Origin: Corallococcus interemptor | Lineage (GTDB): Bacteria; Myxococcota; Myxococcia; Myxococcales; Myxococcaceae | NCBI RefSeq assembly: GCF_003668875.1 | Contig: NZ_RAWM01000043.1 | Location: 1-63,475, forward strand | Length of the DNA stretch: 63,475 nt | Direction of reading: 5' to 3' | In this document: piece after piece, positions 50,617 through 58,002 of the stretch | Numbering within the stretch: position 1 is the stretch's first letter | Layout: each line of letters begins with the position of its first letter | Position numbers and translations under genes: made by a program | Notes under the pieces: generated by a model | The model's input: the letters and a program-made list of their open reading frames with translations, nothing else | The model's database searches: none | What the model was told of the DNA's origin: nothing

Positions 50617-51540
50617 ATGCAAAGCACCCCCTCCTGGGCCTGGGTCGTCTTCTGGGCGCTGCTCCTGGCGCTGCTGGTGGTGGACCTGCTGGCGCACCGG
50701 GGCGGGCGGGGGCAGTCGCGCCGCGCGGCCATCCTGTGGAGCCTGGCGTGGGTGGGCCTGGGCCTGGCCTTCTGCGGCTTCGTGTGGGTGACGCTGGGCA
50801 GCTCGGCGGGCCACGAGTACCTGGCGGCGTGGCTCATCGAGAAGAGCCTCAGCCTGGACAACGTCTTCGTCTTCCTCGTCATCTTCCGCAGCCTGAACGT
50901 GCCCCAGCGCTACCAGCACGAGGTGCTCTTCCTGGGCATCTTCGGCGCGCTGGTGTTCCGGGCGCTGTTCATCTTCGTGGGCGCGGCGGCGCTGCAGCGC
51001 TGGGGCTGGGTGTCCTACGTCTTCGGCGCCATCCTGCTCGTCACCGCGTGGCGCGTCTTCCGCGAGGACCCGTCGAAGCAGGAGGACAACCGCGTCGTGG
51101 CGTGGCTGTCCAGGAAGCTGCCGGTGGCGGACCAGGTGGAGGGGCCGCGCTTCGTCGTCAAGCACCAGGGCCGCAGGCTGGCCACGCCGCTGCTCCTGGC
51201 GCTCGTGGGCCTGGAGGTGACGGACATCCTCTTCGCGGTGGACTCGGTGCCGGCGGCGTTCTCCGTCACCACCGACACGTTCATCCTCTACAGCTCCAAC
51301 GCCTTCGCCATCCTGGGGCTGCGCGCGCTCTACCTGGTCATCGCCGGGGCCGTGGGGCAGCTGAAGTACCTGCACTACGGTCTGGCGGGGGTGCTGACGT
51401 TCGCGGGCGTGAAGATGGTGGTGGAGGAGTGGGTGCACATCCCGCCGCTCCTGTCGGTGGCCATCATCGTGACCGTGATTGGCGCGGCGGTGGGCGCGAG
51501 CCTCGTCCACCGGCGCTCCGTGGGCCACGCGGAGGCCTGA
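50617..51540 (+). CDS. TerC-family integral membrane protein
   Basis: A 307-aa polytopic protein of the TerC/Alx family, which handles metal ions (manganese or calcium export) and is linked to tellurite resistance. About eight membrane helices are visible. Two conserved acidic motifs are present: EKSLSLDNVFVFLVIF in the third helix and EVTDILFAVDSVPAAF later. GGAGGGGTC stands just before the ATG. The upstream 200 bases hold no yybP-ykoY-type riboswitch that I can recognise. It is divergent from the phosphatase gene. Confidence 0.9.
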   Translation: MQSTPSWAWVVFWALLLALLVVDLLAHRGGRGQSRRAAILWSLAWVGLGLAFCGFVWVTLGSSAGHEYLAAWLIEKSLSLDNVFVFLVIFRSLNVPQRYQHEVLFLGIFGALVFRALFIFVGAAALQRWGWVSYVFGAILLVTAWRVFREDPSKQEDNRVVAWLSRKLPVADQVEGPRFVVKHQGRRLATPLLLALVGLEVTDILFAVDSVPAAFSVTTDTFILYSSNAFAILGLRALYLVIAGAVGQLKYLHYGLAGVLTFAGVKMVVEEWVHIPPLLSVAIIVTVIGAAVGASLVHRRSVGHAEA

Positions 51541-51544
51541 GCCT

Positions 51545-52366
51545 TCAGGGCATAGGCAGGCCCGCGGTACCGCCAGCGGCCTCCAGGGGCCGGGCCAGCA
51601 GGTCGTCGAAGGTGGGGTTGGCCACCTTCGCGATGCGCTCCGCGTGCTTCTTCAAGAGGGCCGCGTTGGCGTCCTTCACGTCCTTGCCCGAGGCGAGCTC
51701 CAGCTGGGTGATGAACTTGCGCAGCCCGGCGCGGCGCTGCTCCAGCTGCAGCCGCTCGGCCTCCGACAGCTTCGGGTCCTCCAGCCGCGGCGTGATGGCG
51801 GCCAGCTGCGCCTCCAGCTGCGCGAGGTTCGCGGGGTCGGACGGCGAGGACACCATCGCCACGCCCGCGTCGGGCGTGGCCCGCGGGGGCGGCGGGTACA
51901 CCACGGCGGTGATGCGGCGGAACTCCTGGGGCGACATGCGCTGCGCCTCCAGGTTCTGGAGCAGGGCGGCCTGGGCCTTGCCCATCATGCGCAGGGAGGC
52001 GTTGGCGGCGCGGAGCCGGGCGCGGCGGTCCCCGCTGCCGAGCGCCTGCCCGTTCGCCTGGACGAACTCCAGGGACTCCTTCTCCAGCACCCGGTAGGCG
52101 GGGAAGGTCGCCTCGCGCGCGGCGAGGTAGGCCTCCAGCCGCGCCTCGTCCAGCTTCATCACCCGGCCCTGGGCCGGAGGCTGGAAGGGATAGCGGGCGT
52201 TGAGCTCGGCGGTCTTCCGGGCGCGCTCCTGGGTCTGCATGAGCGTGTCCATGCCGCTGCCGTCCATCTGGCGGTCCGCCCAGAACCCCGTCGCGACCAG
52301 GCCTCCACCCACGACGAGCAGCCCCGCCGCACCCAGCCCCAGCCCGAGGATCCACTTCTTGTTCAT
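51545..52366 (-). CDS. Hypothetical single-pass membrane protein, 273 aa
   Basis: ATG 52366 gives MNKKWILGLGLGAAGLLVVG and a single N-terminal hydrophobic helix without a clear cleavage or lipobox site, so the remainder is periplasmic but membrane-anchored. The main part is helical with repeated Glu/Arg/Leu patterns (DPANLAQLEAQLAAITPRLE and following), probably a coiled coil, and a Pro/Ala-rich break near residue 165. No family recognised. It converges with terC, with 4 bases between stops. Confidence 0.68.
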   Translation of the reverse strand: MNKKWILGLGLGAAGLLVVGGGLVATGFWADRQMDGSGMDTLMQTQERARKTAELNARYPFQPPAQGRVMKLDEARLEAYLAAREATFPAYRVLEKESLEFVQANGQALGSGDRRARLRAANASLRMMGKAQAALLQNLEAQRMSPQEFRRITAVVYPPPPRATPDAGVAMVSSPSDPANLAQLEAQLAAITPRLEDPKLSEAERLQLEQRRAGLRKFITQLELASGKDVKDANAALLKKHAERIAKVANPTFDDLLARPLEAAGGTAGLPMP

Positions 52367-52474
52367 GGCGCCGCTCCGCTCTCCTTCCGGCAAGGGCGGG
52401 GCCCCCCGCCGCCGGAGCCCCCTTGCTACCCGTGCCGTCCCGCCAGGGCAAGCGCGCCCCGGAGGGCCGCCGCT

Positions 52475-54733
52475 TCAGTCCCTGGCGGGCGGGCGGCGCG
52501 GCAGATGGATGAGGAAGGTGGTGCCGTCCTGGACGGTGGAGCGCACGCGCATCCGGCCCCCGTGCGCATCCACGATGTGCTTCACGATGAAGAGCCCCAG
52601 CCCCAGCCCGTGGGCGGCGCGGTGGTTGCCCTCGCGGGCCTCGGCGCGCTTGAGGGGCTCGAACAGGTGCGGCAGCAGCTGCGGGGGAATGGGGGGGCCC
52701 TGGTTCTTCACCGCGAGCGTCACCGCGCCCGGCTGGCCGCGCAGCCGCACGCGCACCGGGCAGAAGGCGTCTCCGTAGGCGAGCGCGTTGTTCACCAGGT
52801 TGGTGATGACCTGCGCCAGCCGGTCCGGGTCGCACCGCAGCCGGGTCTCTCCCCGCCCGTCCACCTCCAGGCGCCGGTCCGGGTGGGCCTGCTGCACCTC
52901 GTCCATCACCTGGCGCACCAGGTCCAGCAGGTCCACCTCGCGCGGATCCATGGGGATGCCGCCGCCCAGCCGGGCCTGGGTGAAGTCCAGCACGTCGCGC
53001 AGCATGCGGCGCGCGCGCTCGGCGCTGGAGAGGATGCGGGCCACGGCCTTCTTCTCGCGCGGGTCGGCGTCCTCGCGCTTCGCCAGCGACGTGGCGGCCA
53101 TGGTGATGGCGGAGATGGGGTTGCGCAGGTCGTGGCCCACGATGCCGATGAGCAGCTGTTCGAACTCCGCGCGGCGCCTGGCCTCGGCCTCCGCCTCATG
53201 CCGCTGGGTGACGTCCTGCATGGCGCCCACCATGCGCACGGGGCGGCCCTGGAGGTCCTTCACCACGCGGCCCCGGTCCTCGAGAAAGGCCCACGTCCCG
53301 TCGCCCCGGCGCAGCCGGTACTCGGCCACCCAGTGGCCCTCGCGGCTGTCGAGCGCCTCCTGCAGCTCCCGCCTCACCCGCTCGCGATCGTCGGGGTGCA
53401 CGCTGTCCATCCACCACGCCATGTCCATGACGGGCGGCCCCTGGGACGTATCCATCCGGAGCATGCGCGGCGCCAGCTCGCTCCAGTGGATTTCATCCGT
53501 CACCAGGTCCCAGTCCCAGATGACGTCGCGGGTGGCCTGGGTGGCCAGGCGGTAGCGCGTCTCCGACGCCCGCAGCTCCTGCTCCGCCCGGCGCCGCTCG
53601 GTGATGTCCAGCGACACGCCGGACACGCTCACCACCCGGCCGCCCGCGTCGAACACCGGCAGGAGGCGGACCTCGAACCAGACGCCCATGAGGTACAGCT
53701 CGGTGGACATCGGCTCGCCGGCCAGGGCGCGCAGGATGACCTCCAGCACGTCGCGCCGGTTCCGGAACACGTCGAAGACGGACCGTCCGCGCATCACCCG
53801 CGAGGGCACGCTCGTGGACGTCACACCCTCACCCTCGAAGAGGGTGAACACGCCCTGCGCGTCGAAGGCCCACAGCACGACAGGCAATTGCGTGAGCACG
53901 CGCTGGAGCTGCTCGCGGGCCTCGTCGCGCTCCTGGCGCAGCACGCGCGTGGTGGTGATGTCCGTGGACACGCCGCACAGGGCCCACGACTCGCCCTGCA
54001 CCACGCCGGGCAGGGGGAACTTCATCGTGTGGTAGAGGTGCACCCCGTCGGGCTGGAGCACCTCCTCGTCGAAGACGAGCGGCGCCTTCGCGTTGAGCAC
54101 CCGGCGGTCGTTGTGGCGGAAGCGCTCCGCCGTCTCCCGGGGGAACAGCTCCAGGTCCGAGCGCCCCAGCACCGACGCGCGCTCGTGGCCGGAGATGGTC
54201 TCGAACGGGTGGTTGACGAAGAGGTACCGCCCGGCCCCGTCCTTCGCGTAGATGGCGGCCGGGGCGTGGTCGAGGATCTCCTGCAGCCGCCGCTCCCGCG
54301 AGCGCATCGCCTGCTCATGCTCCTGGACGTAGTGGGCCACGGCCTCCGTCAGGCTCCGGTCCAGCGCGCGCCACAGCATGCGCAGCTCATCCAAGCCGAG
54401 CGGCCGGTGGGACGCATCCAGCACCTCCAGGATGGCCTCGCGCAAGAGGCCGTACTCCTCCACCAGCGTCTCCACCCGGGCGCCGGCCTGGAAGCGCCGC
54501 AGTCCAATCTCCCGGGCATGGGCCCACACCGCCCCGGCGGACCACGTCTCCACGCCCCCCTGACGCAGGACGAGCACGAGGGCGTCCACCAGCTTGAGCA
54601 TCCCCTCCAGCCGGCCCTGGAGCTCCGCGGACATGCCGGGCTCCAGCCGGGCGCCCCAGCGCCGGAGGATGTCCTCGCGCCGCGCCTCCATCAGGTCCGC
54701 GAGCGAGTCCGTCGTGGACGCGACCGGGTTCAT
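52475..54733 (-). CDS. Multi-PAS sensor histidine kinase with RsbRD-like N-terminus
   Basis: A 752-aa soluble kinase. The first 140 residues (LADLMEARREDILRRWGARL to EAVAHYVQEHEQAM) resemble the helical RsbRD-type N-terminal domain, then three PAS domains follow: at about 155-275 (PAAIYAKDGAGRYLFVNHPF), 280-405 and 410-530 (VIWDWDLVTDEIHWSELAPR), each with the PAS-linked PAC stretch. The phosphoacceptor helix carries GIVGHDLRNPISA, and the ATPase domain has NLVNNALAYG (N), VKNQGPPIP and HGLGLGLFI. No receiver domain or partner regulator is adjacent. The reading frame stays open far upstream, across a neighbouring gene, but the start at 54733 is placed at a normal N-terminus. Confidence 0.9.
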   Translation of the reverse strand: MNPVASTTDSLADLMEARREDILRRWGARLEPGMSAELQGRLEGMLKLVDALVLVLRQGGVETWSAGAVWAHAREIGLRRFQAGARVETLVEEYGLLREAILEVLDASHRPLGLDELRMLWRALDRSLTEAVAHYVQEHEQAMRSRERRLQEILDHAPAAIYAKDGAGRYLFVNHPFETISGHERASVLGRSDLELFPRETAERFRHNDRRVLNAKAPLVFDEEVLQPDGVHLYHTMKFPLPGVVQGESWALCGVSTDITTTRVLRQERDEAREQLQRVLTQLPVVLWAFDAQGVFTLFEGEGVTSTSVPSRVMRGRSVFDVFRNRRDVLEVILRALAGEPMSTELYLMGVWFEVRLLPVFDAGGRVVSVSGVSLDITERRRAEQELRASETRYRLATQATRDVIWDWDLVTDEIHWSELAPRMLRMDTSQGPPVMDMAWWMDSVHPDDRERVRRELQEALDSREGHWVAEYRLRRGDGTWAFLEDRGRVVKDLQGRPVRMVGAMQDVTQRHEAEAEARRRAEFEQLLIGIVGHDLRNPISAITMAATSLAKREDADPREKKAVARILSSAERARRMLRDVLDFTQARLGGGIPMDPREVDLLDLVRQVMDEVQQAHPDRRLEVDGRGETRLRCDPDRLAQVITNLVNNALAYGDAFCPVRVRLRGQPGAVTLAVKNQGPPIPPQLLPHLFEPLKRAEAREGNHRAAHGLGLGLFIVKHIVDAHGGRMRVRSTVQDGTTFLIHLPRRPPARD

Positions 54734-55016
54734 GCCCGCGCCCCGAGGGTACGGGCCGGACAAGGCAGGCCGCCTGCTGTGGGAAGAGTGAGCGTCAAGG
54801 TAACCCTGCTTCCTGGACGTGTCCGGAGTGGAGGGAAGATGCCCATTACGCGCCGCGATATGGATGGGGCCTGCGGGAGGGGGAGCGGTGGATTGTCCAC
54901 CTCTGGGATGGAACCCGGGGACATGGCGGGCGGCCATGGGAGGCCTCCGTGAACCGATGGGTCCCGTCAGGGACCTGGGGGAAACTGTCCCTCCAGCACA
55001 CGGGAGGCAGCAGGCC
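54734..55016. other. Intergenic region between divergent kinase and small ORF
   Basis: 283 bases with no convincing gene. The divergent starts at 54733 (minus) and 55017 (plus) make it the likely promoter region for both. GGGCCTGCGGGAGGGGGAGC is the most purine-rich part, but no -10/-35 pair is clear. On the plus strand an in-frame ATG at 54819 would make a longer version of the following small ORF. Confidence 0.4.
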
Positions 55017-55127
55017 ATGGCATTCGCGGAACGCAGCACCGGCGGACAGGGCACGCGGACGACGGGGCTGGTGCCCCCGGGGACGTGGACCCAGGGACAA
55101 GCCCTGGCGGCGGAGGGCCGGTCATGA
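55017..55127 (+). CDS. Small ORF, 36 aa, overlapping the next gene by ATGA
   Basis: The short protein MAFAERSTGGQGTRTTGLVP continues PGTWTQGQALAAEGRS. GGGAGG lies 9 bases before the ATG, and the stop TGA overlaps the ATG of the following 235-aa gene (ATGA at 55124-55127), the classic arrangement for translational coupling. No family recognised; Gly/Thr-rich and probably unstructured. A chance open frame remains possible. A longer variant starting at 54819 exists. Confidence 0.45.
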   Translation: MAFAERSTGGQGTRTTGLVPPGTWTQGQALAAEGRS

Positions 55128-55831
55128 GCACGCCCCCCATGGTGGATCCGCTGGAGTCGCTGGCCCGGGGCAACGTGCGCAGCGTCTGGGAGGTGCTGGA
55201 GGCGATGAGCATCCTCATGCGCCGCCGCAACGAGGGCCTGCCGCTGAACCTGCCGCAGGTGACGCTGTACCTGCGCAGCGGGCGCGAGGTGACGGGGCTC
55301 ATCCGGGAGTACGGCGAGTTCCGCCAGGGGCGCGGCGTGCTGCTCATCACCTCCGGAGGCTACGGTTCGCACGGGGAGGGCCTGGACGTGACGTTCGTTC
55401 CGGACGGCGTCATTGAAGCGCTCACGCTGCACGAGGCCACGGTGCTGGACACGCCCGCGAAGTCGATGCCCGAGTCCTCGCCCATGCACCTGCGCCGGCA
55501 CCTGCCCGCGCTGGCCGACACGCTGTCCAGCGCCTGGGGCTCGAAGGTCGCGGTGGAGCTCGGCTCGGCCGACGAGCTGGAGTCCGAGGCCAACATCCAG
55601 CCCCTGGCGTGGCTCGTCGAGCGCACCGGCAAGGTGCTGGCCAGGCTGGCCTCGACGCCCGACGTGGGCGACGTGCTCCGGGAGCGGGTGCGCAAGGTGA
55701 AGCTGTCCGTGGGGGACGCGTTCGGGGCGCGGCTCTCGGAGGGCACGCTGGGCCTCACCACGTCGCGCCGCCCCGCTGCGTGGCCGCTGGAGTCGGAGCT
55801 GGCCCGGGCGGTGATGGACACGCTGCCGTAG
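55124..55831 (+). CDS. Hypothetical protein, 235 aa
   Basis: A soluble protein. Near the N-terminus LESLARGNVRSVWEVLEAMS and LPQVTLYLRSGREVTGLIRE suggest an Sm-like or small barrel-type domain (residues 40-85), followed by VLLITSGGYGSHGEGLDVTF and a C-terminal helical domain (TLSSAWGSKVAVELGSADEL and later). No signal peptide. No family recognised. It is coupled to the preceding 36-aa ORF by ATGA. The antisense frame of the thermonuclease gene runs through it without a stop. Confidence 0.7.
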   Translation: MSTPPMVDPLESLARGNVRSVWEVLEAMSILMRRRNEGLPLNLPQVTLYLRSGREVTGLIREYGEFRQGRGVLLITSGGYGSHGEGLDVTFVPDGVIEALTLHEATVLDTPAKSMPESSPMHLRRHLPALADTLSSAWGSKVAVELGSADELESEANIQPLAWLVERTGKVLARLASTPDVGDVLRERVRKVKLSVGDAFGARLSEGTLGLTTSRRPAAWPLESELARAVMDTLP

Positions 55832-56335
55832 GGTGGACGCCGCCGGGCGCCGGCCCCTGGGACACGGCGCCGGGCAGCGCCCCCACAGGCCCCGGCGTGC
55901 GCGCCGGGCCTCCAGCTCCAGGGCCTCGAACTCGCCGCGCCGGGAGGCTCCGGCCGGTGGGATGAACAGCGTGCACGCGTAGCCGCGCTGCACGAGCAGC
56001 GCGTTCACGTCCTCGCCGTCCACGGACACATAGGCGAGCCGCCGCCCGTAGCGGTCCGTGCACGCCTCTCCATCCCGCAGCCGCACCGCGCGGCCCTCCA
56101 CGAGCGAGCGGTTGAACGCCGCGGCCTCCTCGCCGAAGCAGTCGTCGTGGCCCTTCGTCGTCTCCGGGGTGTCGGCCAGCAGGTAGCGGATCCGCTCGCC
56201 GTCCTGGAGCACGACGGTGTCTCCGTCGATGACCTTCGTCACCACGCCCGTGCTCGGGCCGCACTCCCCTTCCCCGCCGCCACAGGCGGACAGGACGGTG
56301 AGCAGCCACAGCCATCCCAGGACCTGTGTCCTCAT
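55832..56335 (-). CDS. Thermonuclease (staphylococcal-nuclease-like) lipoprotein; 3' end unresolved
   Basis: The protein begins MRTQVLGWLWLLTVLSACGG, a lipoprotein signal with lipobox Cys. The staphylococcal nuclease fold follows: VVTKVIDGDTVVL with the catalytic Asp, IRYLLADTPETTKGHDDCFG with the Arg and Asp/Glu pair, CTDRYGRRLAYV with the second Arg, and VNALLVQRGYACTLFIPPAG then FEALELEARRARRGLWGRCP, where family members normally end. No in-frame stop occurs there: the frame stays open antisense to the convergent 235-aa gene and on into the histidine kinase gene. The annotated 3' end is set by that overlap. It starts in an ATGA overlap with the lamin-tail gene. Confidence 0.75.
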
Positions 56336-57990
56336 GGCGCGCACGTCCGGTTCTCCCGGCCCGGCGTGCCCCGGTCGCCCGCGCCGTAGGTCAGCCCCGG
56401 GGGCGTGGAACAGAAGGCCCCGGCCGCGTCGTTGCCGGTGGCGTCCCGCACCCGGGCGTCCAGCTGCGAAGACACCCCGGGCTTCGCCGCGTCCGTGAAG
56501 GCCACGGAGTCCAGGACGGTTCCCTGCGCGGACAGCTTGAGGACATGGGCGCCCGCGCCGTTGCCCAGGCCGAACGCGAAGGTGCCGAGCACCGAGGGCA
56601 GCCCACCGTTGAGCGAAGCGTCTTCGACGCGCGCGAGGACCGCGAAGCTCCCGGCCTTCATCGACAGGCACAGCGGGGACTCCAGGGCGGAGCTGCCCGC
56701 TTCGTTGGCGAGCGTCACCCCGTTGAGGTCCACCTCGCGCAGCGCGAGCAGCTCCACCCATTCGCCCTGCGCATCCGGGACGGCGGCGGGGTCCGCCATG
56801 AACTCGGTGAGCACCAGGGAGCCCACTGTGGGAACGCGGGGCGCGCGGGACTGGCCCGTCGTCCGATCGATACACCCTGTCCGCGCCGTGCCCGCGTCGG
56901 TCCCGGTGCAAACGCGGTTGGCGCGTCCCGGTGTGCCCAGGTTGCCCTTGTCACCGTAGGCCTCCGTGGCCGCGCACCAGGCGTTGCCCTTCGCATCGGC
57001 GGACACCTGGGTGGCCACGCCGTCCTGGGCCGGGCCATACAGCGCGCTGTCGATGAGCACGCTCCCTGCTCGGATGGCAACCACACCGCCCGCGTTGCGC
57101 AGGTCCGCGGAGAACGTGGCCAGCGGCTCCGGCAGGCCGCCGTTCACCTCCGGCTCCCGCCTGCGAGCGAACAGTGCGGACTCTCCAGCGGCCAGGGACA
57201 GACAGCGCTCGGACTCCAGGCGTGTGCCAGACGTGTCCGTTCCCACCGTCAGCCCGTTGAGGTCCACGGGCACGGTGGCGCGGACTTCAATCCACTCGCC
57301 CACCGTGTCATCGCCGTGCGGGTTGGCCATCACCTCGGTGATGATCAGCTCGCCAGGACGTGGGGGCTGGACCTCGCGCGGAGAGTCCGCGCCCGGTGGC
57401 AGGCACGTCACTCCACCGTCTGTCAGTACGGGGCACGGTGCGTTCGCGGCGCCCGGGCTTCCCGGTGCATCGCACCAGCGCGACAGGCCGTCACGGGTCC
57501 GGGCCAGGCCTGACTTCGCGGGCGCTTCCAGCACCACCGTGTCGAGCACCCGCGTTCCACACCGCAGGCCCAGCAGCCCCGCGCTGTTCCCCAGCGCGCC
57601 GAGCGCATCGCCATAGGTCTGGTCCACGTGCTCGGGCAGTGCACCCTCGCGCACGTCGCCCAGCACGACGTAGGTCCCCGCGTCCACCGGCAGGCCCGTG
57701 GTGAACGTGTAGACCCGCTCCTGCGCGGCTTCATCGCGCGCGGTGAAGAGCGTGACGCCCAGCAGGTCCACGGTCTCCCCGGTCGGGTTGTGCAGCTCCA
57801 CGTACTCCTTACCCGTGTCCGCGCCCGCGGGGTCGTTGAGGTACTCCGTGATGACCAGGTCCCCCGGCAGCAAGGCCTCACAGGCCGCGGGTTCCTCCTC
57901 CCCTGTGGGCAGTCCACACGCCGCCATCCACCCCAGCACCCATCCCAATCCCAACCTCACGCCCCATCCCCACACTGCCCGAGCCACCAC
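56332..57990 (-). CDS. Lipoprotein with three lamin-tail domains
   Basis: A 552-aa lipoprotein (signal WGVRLGLGWVLGWMAACG, lipobox MAAC). Three lamin-tail domains, each with the consensus strand-turn pattern, begin GDLVITEYLNDPAGADTGKE (about 43-190), GELIITEVMANPHGDDTVGE (about 213-340) and GSLVLTEFMADPAAVPDAQG (about 388-540), each later showing a line such as GEWVELLALREVDLNGVTL and a CLS-type strand. Lamin-tail domains are Ig-like and can bind DNA or proteins. It overlaps the nuclease gene by ATGA and follows the barrel gene by 12 bases. Probably exposed outside the outer membrane. Confidence 0.85.
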   Translation of the reverse strand: MVARAVWGWGVRLGLGWVLGWMAACGLPTGEEEPAACEALLPGDLVITEYLNDPAGADTGKEYVELHNPTGETVDLLGVTLFTARDEAAQERVYTFTTGLPVDAGTYVVLGDVREGALPEHVDQTYGDALGALGNSAGLLGLRCGTRVLDTVVLEAPAKSGLARTRDGLSRWCDAPGSPGAANAPCPVLTDGGVTCLPPGADSPREVQPPRPGELIITEVMANPHGDDTVGEWIEVRATVPVDLNGLTVGTDTSGTRLESERCLSLAAGESALFARRREPEVNGGLPEPLATFSADLRNAGGVVAIRAGSVLIDSALYGPAQDGVATQVSADAKGNAWCAATEAYGDKGNLGTPGRANRVCTGTDAGTARTGCIDRTTGQSRAPRVPTVGSLVLTEFMADPAAVPDAQGEWVELLALREVDLNGVTLANEAGSSALESPLCLSMKAGSFAVLARVEDASLNGGLPSVLGTFAFGLGNGAGAHVLKLSAQGTVLDSVAFTDAAKPGVSSQLDARVRDATGNDAAGAFCSTPPGLTYGAGDRGTPGRENRTCAP

Positions 57991-58002
57991 ACTCCGCTCC
58001 CT

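Noticed and set aside
52475..56911. A single 1478-codon frame joining nuclease and kinase
   Set aside because: The middle part is antisense to a plausible plus-strand gene and not protein-like, so this is not a real fusion; it is reported instead as a missing stop.
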